Under the pieces are notes generated by a model that did no database searches, was not told the origin of the DNA, and was given only the letters and a program-made list of their open reading frames with translations. Shown here piece after piece: positions 24,886 through 32,388 of a stretch of 40,331 bases of DNA (position 1 is the stretch's first letter; every line of letters starts with the position of its first letter). Origin of the DNA: Pseudomonadota bacterium (GTDB lineage: Bacteria; Chloroflexota; Ktedonobacteria; Ktedonobacterales; JADMIN01); assembly GCA_021324535.1 (NCBI GenBank), contig JAJPIU010000275.1:1-40331 (forward strand). Direction: 5' to 3'. Both the position numbers and the translations under genes were made by a program.

Positions 24886-25236
24886 TCAGTTTAAGCCCAG
24901 GCGGGCGCGCGTCTGTTCCAATGTATCTGCGCTATGAATCACGACGTCTTCCAGAGTAGTTTCATCTGCCTGGTTGATCGCGGTACGCATATTGTCCGAC
25001 AGCACGCCGAATCGGCTTTCCAGCGCAAGGATTGCTATTCGTCTTGCGCCCTCAGCGCGGCCCTCGCGCATGGCCTCTTCGCGGAAGAGTTCGATCACTC
25101 CCGACTCGCGTAGCAAGTCATCAATCACTGGAATCCTCCTTAATGCGGTCACCACCGCCTCGCGTGGCAATGTCAACCCACTCAGCCCGGCAAGTAAGCC
25201 TACCAGATCGCTCTGCTCCTGGCGAGGCAGCGAGCC
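24886..25236 (-). pseudogene. Rpn-family nuclease remnant, C-terminal part
   Basis: The recognisable frame runs from about 25236 to the stop at 24886: 'SLPRQEQSDLVGLLAGLSGL', 'TLPREAVVTALRRIPVIDDL', 'LFREEAMREGRAEGARR' and a closing 'ALESRFGVL...' segment ending 'LEQTRARLGLN'. This order is the C-terminal half of Rpn/PD-(D/E)XK-type proteins of Chloroflexota and cyanobacteria. The N-terminal nuclease domain with its catalytic Asp, Glu and Lys is missing. Upstream of 25236 the frame hits a stop within about 15 bases, where IS982-like sequence begins on the other strand. The gene appears to have been cut by that element. A truncated product from an internal TTG at 25176 is possible but would have no nuclease domain. 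Confidence 0.75.
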
Positions 25237-25520
25237 ACGGCATCGAACTGATCACCCAGCTGAGAAAGAACATGCGCCCCCGCGTGCTGGCGCTGGCCGA
25301 CTCGCTCTTGCTGCGCAAACGCACGCTGATCGAGACGATCAATGACCAACTCACAAACGTCTGCCAGATTGAGCATACCCGGCATCGGAGTCCCTTCAAC
25401 TTCCTGGCGCATCTTCTGGCTGGCCTCATTGCCGACTGCCACCCACCCAAGAAGCCATCACTCCACCTGGATATGACTGCCCTGGTCGTGGCATAGTTAT
25501 CCCGAACTGACGTTATTTTA
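25237..25520 (+). mobile_element. IS982-type insertion sequence, 3' fragment
   Basis: Residue homology starts at about 25239 and ends at the stop at 25496. Sequence after it (TTATCCCGAACTGACGTTAT, 25499-25518) may contain the right terminal inverted repeat. The left part of the element, including most of the transposase, is absent. The fragment fills the gap between the Rpn remnant and the stop codon of the heme A synthase gene. Confidence 0.65.
25239..25496 (+). pseudogene. IS982-family transposase, last 85 residues
   Basis: The frame reads 'GIELITQLRKNMRPRVLALA', 'DSLLLRKRTLIETINDQLTN', 'CQIEHTRHRSPFNFLAHLLA' and 'PPKKPSLHLD'. This is the C-terminal end of IS982-type DDE transposases: the LLLRKR..IE block carries the last catalytic Glu, followed by the HTRHRS motif and KKPSL close to the end. 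The first two catalytic Asp residues and the N-terminal domain are missing, so no transposition is possible. No start codon or ribosome binding site belongs to it. The frame is still open to its natural stop, so the loss may be recent. Confidence 0.8.
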
Positions 25521-25523
25521 ATT

Positions 25524-26870
25524 TTAAGCGCGTGCAGCCACACGCGTGCGCCGCTCGCCAAGGATGCGCTTCGTCACTTTGGGGCCGCCCTCACGCGCCG
25601 ACCTGGGTCGGGGGACGACATGCAGCGACATATAGCACAACACTCCAACCAGCAGTGCCACAAAGAAGCTGTGGGCTACTTTGCTGAAGAGGTTGAACTG
25701 GCTAAAGATCACGATGGCTCCGGCGACTGCCTGGCACAACACCAGAATCAGCGCCGCGACGCTTGCCCAGAAGAGATCATGCCGCGCAGCACGCAGCCGC
25801 CACGCCTGTGTGAAGAGGGCCACAATGCCAAGCGTGAGCAGCCCCGCCGCCAGCCGATGGATGAAGCTGGTTCCCGCCAGGCCGCCGAAGCCAGGGAAGA
25901 CCTGGCCGTTGCAGAGTGGCCACCCCAGGCAGCCTGCCTCTGCGCCAGCGTGTAGCATGTAGGCGCCCAGATAGATCACCACCACCGTAAAGGCCAGCAG
26001 CCCCCACGTCAGCCAGCGAAAGCCCTGCGCCACGCCACGGTCGCGCAGCTTATCCCAGCCGTTCTCATCGAAGACAAAGATGGCCGGAAGCAAAATGGTA
26101 ACAAACGAGAGGAGTGAGATACCAAAGTGGGTGGCTTTGATCGGCGCCGACTGTGGATACGCCACATCGAGCGCGCCAATGATCGCCTCGGCGAAGAACG
26201 CGCCGATCATCGCGGGCAGAAACACCTTGATTTCAATTCGGGCGCGCATGTAGGTCTGCCCAAGCGCGCGCAGCAATGAGAGCGGCGCGCGCAATAGCTT
26301 TTGCCTGGTAACTTGTCCGGTGATGATGGGGATATTCAGGCGCACGCGCCAGGTCAGCAGGATACCGACGATCATTGCCAGAATCAGGACGGTCTCGATG
26401 GGAACGCCGATGCGGTGAATGAACTCATGCGCAGTCGTGTTGAGTGTTCCCGATGAGAGGTCGAGATTGGGGAAAAGCTGCCCTTTGCAGAGCGGCCAAT
26501 CGTTGCCGCAGCCCGCCTGTGAACCGGTATTCGTGACGATCACGCCAAGCTCGAAGACAGTGAACACCCCTAGCGCGGTGATGACCGAGAGCCAGCGCGT
26601 GATACGCTGCGTCATCTTGAAGGAGGCGCCCGCCTGGGGGTTCGCGCTTTGGATCATTGCGTTCTTTGTGGAAGCGCCGTTTACTCTGTTGGAGCTTTTC
26701 ACTGTCCGGCCTTTTTGCCCGTTGTTTGGCGTATTCCCATTGCTTCCGTTGCTTCCGCCGTTTCCGTTGATTGCCCGACGTGGAGCGGTGGTTGTTGCGA
26801 TGGACGGGCTTCCGTTGGCGCTCTGCGCCGATTTTTGGGGGGTCGAGTTCTTGCGAGTTGCGCTCTGCAT
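25524..26870 (-). CDS. ctaA: Heme A synthase (COX15/CtaA family)
   Basis: 448 residues. CtaA hydroxylates and oxidises heme O to heme A for cytochrome c oxidase. About 85 residues of Asn/Gly/Ser-rich low complexity precede eight membrane helices in two four-helix halves (about 90-250 and 265-420). Each half has the redox cysteine pair in its first loop ('GCGNDWPLCKG' and 'GCLGWPLCNG') and heme-ligand histidines ('AHEFIHRIG', 'THFG', 'SFIHRLAAG', 'KVAHSFF'). No ctaB or oxidase subunit gene is nearby. The stop codon is three bases from the IS982 fragment. A matching promoter lies at 26919-26947. Confidence 0.94.
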   Translation of the reverse strand: MQSATRKNSTPQKSAQSANGSPSIATTTAPRRAINGNGGSNGSNGNTPNNGQKGRTVKSSNRVNGASTKNAMIQSANPQAGASFKMTQRITRWLSVITALGVFTVFELGVIVTNTGSQAGCGNDWPLCKGQLFPNLDLSSGTLNTTAHEFIHRIGVPIETVLILAMIVGILLTWRVRLNIPIITGQVTRQKLLRAPLSLLRALGQTYMRARIEIKVFLPAMIGAFFAEAIIGALDVAYPQSAPIKATHFGISLLSFVTILLPAIFVFDENGWDKLRDRGVAQGFRWLTWGLLAFTVVVIYLGAYMLHAGAEAGCLGWPLCNGQVFPGFGGLAGTSFIHRLAAGLLTLGIVALFTQAWRLRAARHDLFWASVAALILVLCQAVAGAIVIFSQFNLFSKVAHSFFVALLVGVLCYMSLHVVPRPRSAREGGPKVTKRILGERRTRVAARA

Positions 26871-26918
26871 GGCTTCTGCTTACCTCATCCGCTATCCGGC
26901 ATGATGACTACCATACAC

Positions 26919-26947
26919 AGCATACGCTAAAATGAGATGCGTGGCAA
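26919..26947 (-). promoter_or_regulatory. Promoter of the heme A synthase gene
   Basis: Reverse strand: TTGCCA (26942-26947), 17 bases, TATGCT (26919-26924), 49 bases before the start codon. It lies in the 145-base divergent gap shared with the SDR gene. Confidence 0.6.
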
Positions 26948-27015
26948 TGCGGGAGATGGCATACACAGGCGCCGTCTGACGCATTGCAAGGATTTTGCGA
27001 AGGTGGAATGAGACA

Positions 27016-27747
27016 ATGGCAGCAAAGAGCCAGGGCATGCTGGCGGGCAAGACAGTGATTGTAACGGGCGCTAGCCGGGGGATTGGGCGAGCGGCGGCGG
27101 CGCTCTTTGCGGCGGAGGGCGCGTGGGTGGCGCTGGCTGCGCGCGACGAGGCGGCGTTGGCCGCCAACGCCCAGGCGATCACCACCACAGGTGGACAGGC
27201 GCTCGCCGTCCCCTGCGACGTGGCGGACGAGGTGAGCGTGCAGGCGCTCTTTGCGCGTGTGGCCGACGCCTTTGGCCCGGTGGATATCCTGGTAAATAGC
27301 GCGGGCACGTTGGTCAACGTACCCTTTGTAGAGATGACGGTGGCGCAGTGGGATCATGTGTTGGGCGTAAACCTGCGGGGGACGTTTCTGTGTTGTCGTG
27401 AGGCGTTTCGCGCGATGATCCCACGCGGCGGTGGGATCATCGTCAATCTGTCCTCGCTGTCGGGCGTACGTGGCGTCGAGAAGTTTCCCGGCCTGAGCGC
27501 CTACAACTCGTCGAAGTTTGGCGTGGCGGGGCTGAGCGAACTATTGGCCGTGGAGGGACGCCCGCACAACATCCGTGTGATCGCAGTCAGCCCTGGCGCA
27601 GTGGATACCGAGATGCTACGGGCAGCCGCGCCGCACCTGAAGGCAGGGATGACTCCTGATGAGTTCGCGCGCATCCTGCTCTTCCTCGTTGGGCCAGACG
27701 CGCGCCCATTGAGTGGCACAAACCTGGAGATATTTTCCAATGCGTAG
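27016..27747 (+). CDS. Short-chain dehydrogenase/reductase
   Basis: 243 residues from the ATG at 27016, with AAGGTGG ten bases upstream. A Rossmann fold with all SDR motifs: TGASRGIG (17-24) for NAD(P) binding, 'NSAG' near 95, Ser146/147, Tyr163 and Lys167 in 'SAYNSSKFG' as the catalytic set, and 'VSPGAVDTEM' after it. 'ARDEAAL' after strand 2 favours NADP. It reduces or oxidises an unknown carbonyl or alcohol; its closest general type is the FabG-like 3-oxoacyl reductase. A C-rich palindromic repeat follows eight bases after its stop. Confidence 0.94.
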   Translation: MAAKSQGMLAGKTVIVTGASRGIGRAAAALFAAEGAWVALAARDEAALAANAQAITTTGGQALAVPCDVADEVSVQALFARVADAFGPVDILVNSAGTLVNVPFVEMTVAQWDHVLGVNLRGTFLCCREAFRAMIPRGGGIIVNLSSLSGVRGVEKFPGLSAYNSSKFGVAGLSELLAVEGRPHNIRVIAVSPGAVDTEMLRAAAPHLKAGMTPDEFARILLFLVGPDARPLSGTNLEIFSNA

Positions 27748-27754
27748 GCGGCGA

Positions 27755-27796
27755 TTCTCCCCTTCCCATTTATTGAGAAGGGGTTGGGGGTTAGGT
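27755..27796. repeat. C-rich palindromic repeat between SDR and glycosyltransferase
   Basis: CCCCTTCCC-ATTTATTGAG-AAGGGGTTGGGGGTTAGG. It shares the CCATTTAT loop and GGGTTAG tail with the copy at 38816. It fills the whole gap to the glycosyltransferase start three bases later, so that gene's ribosome binding region is made of repeat sequence. Confidence 0.8.
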
Positions 27797-27798
27797 CA

Positions 27799-28974
27799 AT
27801 GAGGAGGCAGTTACGAATCGCCTTGCTGGCCCCCCTGATTGCGCCCATCACCCAGCCTTTCATCGGCGGCGCACAGGCTATGCTCCGTGACCTTGCCGTG
27901 GGATTGGCGGTGCGCGGGCATGCTGTCACGCTCTACGCCGCCGATAGGTCTGATCCAGCCCTGCTTGGCGAGGCGCAACTTGTCACGTTTGGCATAGATT
28001 CCGCGCAGTTGCAGCCAGCCCGCTTTTCCGAACACGCGGCGCCGACGCCCTCCGCCCGCGAAGAAGCGCCAGCCACAGACGACGAAGAGGCGCAGCGTAT
28101 GAATCAGGCATTCAGCCGCGCCTATGACGTGATCGCCAGCCAGGCCGATCAGCATGATTTGCTCCATGCGCACGCCTACGACTGGGCCGCCTTTGCCTAC
28201 GCATCGCGTCAGCCGCTTCCCGTCTTGCATACGCTGCATCTGCCGGTAGGCGACCGGAGCATCCGCAATGAACTGACGCGGCTGGCTCCTCCCCAGGAAG
28301 CCGCTACGTCTAAAACCAAAGCAAAAAATGTCTGGCTGGCGACAGTCTCGCAGGCCAGCGCCGCAGCGTATGCGCCCTTCTGCCGGATTGACGCGGTGGT
28401 GTACAACGGGATCGCTGTCGAACGCATCCCCTTTGGCGCGCAACCCGATCCTACCGGCTATCTGCTCTATGCAGGACGCATCACGCCGGAGAAAGGCGTG
28501 GAAGACGCGCTGGGGATCGCGACGCGAGCGGAACGTCCGCTGCTGCTGGCGGGTGGCGTGTATGATCAGGCGTACTTCGCCGAACGTATCGCGCCACGCC
28601 TCGATCAGGCTGGCGAGCGTGCGCGCTACCTGGGGCATGTCTCGCGTGAGCGCCTGTGGCAACTGATGGCAGGCGCGACGGCGACGCTCTGCCCCTCGCA
28701 TTGGATCGAGCCGTTCGGGTTGGTTGCGTGTGAGGCGCTGGCCGCAGGTTCACCTGTGATCGCCTATGCGCAGGGTGGCTTGCGCGAGGTGATCGAAGAT
28801 GGCGTGACAGGAACGCTGGTCGCGCCGGGCGATCTCGATAGCGCCGTTGAGGCCATCGCGCGGATAGGCGAAATAAGCCGTGCGGCATGCCGCGACAGCA
28901 TGGTTGAGCGTTTCAGTCTGGCGCGTATGCTCGATGACTACGAGGCGCTGTACGCGCGGATGGCGGATGGCTAG
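27799..28974 (+). CDS. Glycosyltransferase family 4 protein
   Basis: 391 residues from the ATG at 27799. A GT-B fold retaining glycosyltransferase: N-terminal acceptor domain 'RIALLAPLIAPITQPFIGGAQAMLRDLAVGLAVRGHAVTLYA' as landmark, 'HDLLHAHAYDW', 'PVLHTLHLP', then C-terminal donor domain 'LLYAGRITPEKGVEDAL', 'YLGHVSRERLWQLMAGA', 'CPSHWIEPFGLVACEALAAGSPVIAYAQGGLREVI' as landmarks near 170-340. The E-x7-E motif of GT4 enzymes is present ('EPFGLVACE'). The sugar and acceptor are unknown. The start is directly downstream of a C-rich repeat and has only AGGT as a weak ribosome binding site. Confidence 0.9.
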   Translation: MRRQLRIALLAPLIAPITQPFIGGAQAMLRDLAVGLAVRGHAVTLYAADRSDPALLGEAQLVTFGIDSAQLQPARFSEHAAPTPSAREEAPATDDEEAQRMNQAFSRAYDVIASQADQHDLLHAHAYDWAAFAYASRQPLPVLHTLHLPVGDRSIRNELTRLAPPQEAATSKTKAKNVWLATVSQASAAAYAPFCRIDAVVYNGIAVERIPFGAQPDPTGYLLYAGRITPEKGVEDALGIATRAERPLLLAGGVYDQAYFAERIAPRLDQAGERARYLGHVSRERLWQLMAGATATLCPSHWIEPFGLVACEALAAGSPVIAYAQGGLREVIEDGVTGTLVAPGDLDSAVEAIARIGEISRAACRDSMVERFSLARMLDDYEALYARMADG

Positions 28975-29209
28975 TAGGCGGGCGGTTCAAGCCACGCCTC
29001 GAGGCTTTGCCACGAATGCTGCCTGCACGGCCTCGCTCTATGCAATTGCTGTCGCTGCTGGGCTGTATATGTACTGCTGTCGTCGCTGGCAGCGAGTGTG
29101 GCCTGCCCAGACAGCTATCGCGGCCATTGCCAACATATGCTACACTTGCGATACATACGGCCAGAGGCGACCGTATGCCTACTGTCTTCAGTGTGGAAAG
29201 GGCGGCGTT

Positions 29210-30712
29210 ATGGCGATGGAGCAGACGAATCAATCACAGCGGGGGGGTGAGGGCGCCAGCGATTTCGATGCAGGCGCTATGGGCGTGGCGAATGTCGCTG
29301 AGGGGCTATTGGGCGAGGTGGGCGAGTTGCCAGGCGTTGGGGGATTGGGGCCGGGCTACGAAGGTGGCGGCGCGGCTGAGCCTGCCGTTCCCCCTGCGGG
29401 GACGCGCCCCACCGCAAGCGAGGCGCCTCTCGTCTCGCTACGGCTAGCGACGCTCTATTCCAGCGGCAACTTTGGCTCCGGCGTCTTCTATGGCTTCAAT
29501 AACTTCATTCTCTCGATCTTCTTGCTCAACCTCAATGTGCCCATCTTGCTCAATGGCCTGCTCAGTAGCACGCGCTCGTTTGAGGGCGCCATCCTTCAGC
29601 CGCTCGTTGGCGCGTGGAGCGACCGCACCTGGCATGAGCGGTTTGGCCGCCGCAATATCTTCGTCGTCTGGTTCACGCCAGTCTGCGTCGCCTTTGTCAT
29701 CATCACACCGTTTCTTACTCAGTTGACGGGTCTTGGCTTTCCCTTTGGCTTCTCTGCCAATCTGACCGCGATCATCCTGGCGACGATTGGCATTTTCCTT
29801 TTTACGCTGACCTTCAATCTCATGTACGACCCCTACCAGGCGCTTCTAGCCGACATCACGCCCGAACGTCAGCGCGGAGGCGTAAACGGACTGTTTCAGG
29901 CGCTTGGCGCGAGCGGCCAGGTGATCATCCTCGTACTGGCAATTGTGCTATCAGACCTCAACGGCGGCAGAGCGCCGCTGACCATCCTCTTCATCCTCAC
30001 GGGCGCGCTGCTGGCGCTTGGCTTCATTCCTACACTGCTGGGTGTGCGTGAGCCACGCGACCTGCCGGGCGTGCTGCGTCATCACCGCTATACCTTGCGC
30101 GACTATTGGAATGGCCTGCGCAGCGATCCGCAGGTGGGGCTGTACTTCGCCACACAGTTCTTTCTGTGGTTTGGCATCAACGCCATCACGCCCAATCTGA
30201 CCTATTACGCCGAGCGGAGCCTGCATTTCGATGACACACAGGCGCTCATTTTGAGCTTCATCCTGCTGCTGACCAGCGCGCTCTTCGTCTGGCCGTTTGG
30301 CTTGCTTGGCGACCGCATCGGGCTGAAACGCACATTTCTGCTAGGAATGATTCTGATGGCGGGCGCGGCCATTGCCGCCGTCTTCATCAAGGACGTGATC
30401 CCGCTCTATATCGTGCTGGCGCTGGCTGGCGTGGGCAACGCCGCGCAGACAGCCTCGTCGTATCCGCTGCTGACGCGGGTGACACTGCCCGACCGCATGG
30501 GTCTCTATACCGGCCTGAATAGCACCGTCACCAGCATCGCCGCGCCAGGAGGCGCCGTGCTGGCGTCCACGTTGATCACAGTGTATGGCTACAGTGTGTT
30601 CTTCCCGTTCGTGGCGGCGATGTTCCTGCTCTCACTCATTCCGCTGTCGCTGTTCCATATCGAGCGGTCGGTGGCGGCGCGCACGCTACGTGGCGAGCTG
30701 GCGGCGGCATAG
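29210..30712 (+). CDS. MFS transporter, sugar-carrier-like
   Basis: 500 residues from an ATG preceded by GGAAAGGGCGG; the frame is open upstream but that part overlaps the glycosyltransferase and is not coding. About 75 residues of Gly/Glu/Ala-rich cytoplasmic tail precede 12 membrane helices. 'FILSIFLLNLNVPILLNGLL', 'PLVGAWSDRTWHERFGRRNIFV' (the MFS loop 2-3 signature with D-R-x-G-R-R) and 'PYQALLADITPERQRGGVNG' resemble the sucrose/GPH-type MFS carriers. A weak promoter-like pair TTGCCA-N17-GATACA is at 29127-29155. The substrate is unknown, but with a glycosyltransferase next door a sugar is plausible. Confidence 0.88.
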   Translation: MAMEQTNQSQRGGEGASDFDAGAMGVANVAEGLLGEVGELPGVGGLGPGYEGGGAAEPAVPPAGTRPTASEAPLVSLRLATLYSSGNFGSGVFYGFNNFILSIFLLNLNVPILLNGLLSSTRSFEGAILQPLVGAWSDRTWHERFGRRNIFVVWFTPVCVAFVIITPFLTQLTGLGFPFGFSANLTAIILATIGIFLFTLTFNLMYDPYQALLADITPERQRGGVNGLFQALGASGQVIILVLAIVLSDLNGGRAPLTILFILTGALLALGFIPTLLGVREPRDLPGVLRHHRYTLRDYWNGLRSDPQVGLYFATQFFLWFGINAITPNLTYYAERSLHFDDTQALILSFILLLTSALFVWPFGLLGDRIGLKRTFLLGMILMAGAAIAAVFIKDVIPLYIVLALAGVGNAAQTASSYPLLTRVTLPDRMGLYTGLNSTVTSIAAPGGAVLASTLITVYGYSVFFPFVAAMFLLSLIPLSLFHIERSVAARTLRGELAAA

Positions 30713-30761
30713 GTGGCATACAAGCCGTACAGACGGAAAACCTTTGAAACAAGTTTGCGCT

Positions 30762-31145
30762 TTAGGTAATTGCTGCTACGTCAATAGCCTTTAGCGCATC
30801 TCTATTTTTCTTGGCGTCAAAGCTTGTTTCAACAGCATATTCTACCCGTGCCCCCATCACACGGCAGTTGGGTGGCAAAGCAGAAAGTGGAACAAAAAGA
30901 TCGTCTCCGCCCGAATCAGGAGAAATGAAGGCAAATTTTTTGCCTTCAGGAAGGGCGCAAATTCGTCCAGTGAATCGCTCTTGCCCTATTCGGGATGACA
31001 TTCTCCATAAGCGCGCACAAAAGTTTAGCAATTGCTGGGGTGACATGGCCGCAAGCTCGGGACTTAGAGAAGCTATCTGCAAGCATTTTTGCTCCAACTG
31101 TGCAAGCTCTGGAGGAATAGGCCACCCTTCCCTGCTTCGCACCAA
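30762..31145 (-). CDS. Cold-shock-domain protein, downstream half of a split gene
   Basis: 127 residues if started at the GTG at 31145. The last 70 residues are a cold-shock (OB-fold) domain: 'FTGRICALPEGKKFAFISPD', 'GDDLFVPLSALPP', 'VEYAVETSFDAKKNRDALKA'. The RNP1 motif is altered from KGFGFI to KKFAFI, and the His in 'LFVHFSA' is Pro. The N-terminal 50 residues are helical. The frame is continuous with the TPR gene upstream: only a single TAG codon (31167-31169) separates the two, and the codons between TAG and GTG are open and read 'ANLLLAKL'. It is thus probably the C-terminal part of one TPR-CSD protein. No separate ribosome binding site was seen at the GTG. Confidence 0.75.
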   Translation of the reverse strand: MVRSREGWPIPPELAQLEQKCLQIASLSPELAAMSPQQLLNFCARLWRMSSRIGQERFTGRICALPEGKKFAFISPDSGGDDLFVPLSALPPNCRVMGARVEYAVETSFDAKKNRDALKAIDVAAIT

Positions 31146-31166
31146 TTTCGCTAACAGTAAGTTTGC

Positions 31167-32039
31167 CTACGCAAATTCAACATTTTTCATCCCTAGCCCT
31201 AGCTTGGCTAGGAAGAGGAAGAGGTTAACCTTGGCCTTATCTTCTCCGGGAGCTAATGCTGCTTTACTTCCAATCCTGATCGCTGCCTCCAAGTTTCCGG
31301 TCTGATGTTTTAACGTGGCAAGGTCTTGAAGGATATACCATTTTGTACTGCTACCTCTATGCTTTAGTAGCGCCTCTAAGTCTTCTATAGCTCCTGCGCG
31401 ATCTCCTGTGCCATCTCGCGCTTGCGCCTTCCATCGTTGAAAATCATCGTTTTTAGGAAAGGCAGAGACTGCGGCAAATGCTGTTGAGAGGGCCTGCTCC
31501 CATTGTTGTAAATTGACTTGAGCCTTTAGTTTTGCATAATACCACTGCTCTAGCGCTGACATAATCTCGTGACTCCCGATACCGCCTCGGTCGGAACTGA
31601 GGGCATCTGGCTCAATAAAGCTACACCATTGTAAAACCAACTCCCAGTCGCCCTTGCCTTTGAAAAACTTGATCATTTCGAATGTGACTCGTTTAATGAT
31701 GAGTTCGCTGGCTCTTAGCGAGCGTATTTTCTTAGCAAAGTGGACTGCTTTCCCCAAATCGTTGTGGTCAATCGCGGGTTTTAACTCGTGGTAATACAAA
31801 CACCATGCGAACTCACTATTAACCCACTCATCCTCGGGGAATCGAGCTGCTACTGTCTGCGCAACAGCGATCGCTTCTGCCAAAATTTCTTGCTTACGCA
31901 GGCAATAGATCCATCCTGCTCCTACTCGTGCGTTCGGGCGTTGCTCCCAGAGAGCTTGAAAATATTGTGTCGCCTGTTCCACTTTTCCAGATTTTCGAAG
32001 GGTCTCCGCTTCTTGAACGCGGGACGTATAATCGTCCAT
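31167..32039 (-). CDS. TPR-repeat protein, upstream half of a split gene
   Basis: 290 residues, ATG at 32039 with GGAGG six bases upstream. Helical repeat pairs of the tetratricopeptide type: 'AETLRKSGKVEQATQYFQAL', 'LRKQEILAEAIAVAQTVAAR', 'QQWEQALSTAFAAVSAFPKN', 'DRAGAIEDLEALLKHRGSST' and 'HQTGNLEAAIRIGSKAALAP'. No signal peptide or membrane helix. It ends in 'KNVEFA' and a TAG, after which the same frame continues without further stops into the cold-shock-domain segment. Base composition is clearly more AT-rich than the neighbours, suggesting transfer. Similar TPR and cold-shock combinations have an unknown role; a nucleic-acid-linked function is inferred only from the cold-shock domain. 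Confidence 0.8.
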   Translation of the reverse strand: MDDYTSRVQEAETLRKSGKVEQATQYFQALWEQRPNARVGAGWIYCLRKQEILAEAIAVAQTVAARFPEDEWVNSEFAWCLYYHELKPAIDHNDLGKAVHFAKKIRSLRASELIIKRVTFEMIKFFKGKGDWELVLQWCSFIEPDALSSDRGGIGSHEIMSALEQWYYAKLKAQVNLQQWEQALSTAFAAVSAFPKNDDFQRWKAQARDGTGDRAGAIEDLEALLKHRGSSTKWYILQDLATLKHQTGNLEAAIRIGSKAALAPGEDKAKVNLFLFLAKLGLGMKNVEFA

Positions 32040-32388
32040 TTAGCGCCTCCGCAACAGAAGTACACTTGAACTCGGTCTTAGCAACTGGAACGACTGGGCT
32101 GAACAATAGTCTCTTTACATACACAACTTTGCTATCTGTGCCTCCTACCGTCATCCAAGCCCAGCAGTAAGCGTGAGAATATCCAAAGGATTCTTTGTGC
32201 GTGATGCTGCAAGGTAGAGCAGCAGAAAGACGTTCCTAGACTCATCTAACTCAATGCAAATTGCCTGCCCTATTTCCCCTTATACCCACGTTTGCCTGCT
32301 ATGGTATGATCTTTTGCAAAAGCAGGAACAAGCGAGATTCGCGTATGAACGGCTGCCTGTCAAAGAAAGCCTAAAGGATAGACCAAAG
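32040..32388. other. Gap of 349 bases, with a possible dxr promoter
   Basis: The region is AT-richer like the TPR gene until about 32250. An extended -10 TG-G-TATGAT (32302-32310) on the forward strand, without a clear -35, is the best promoter candidate for dxr; AAAGGA (32373-32378) is its ribosome binding site. Forward frames from 32254 on are open into dxr but not conserved. No other gene is seen. Confidence 0.45.

Noticed and set aside
25200-25442. An 80-codon reverse-strand frame ('LADVCELVIDRLDQRAFAQQ') that reads like a protein
   Set aside because: It is the antisense of the IS982 transposase end, whose forward translation has clear family motifs. The reverse frame has none.
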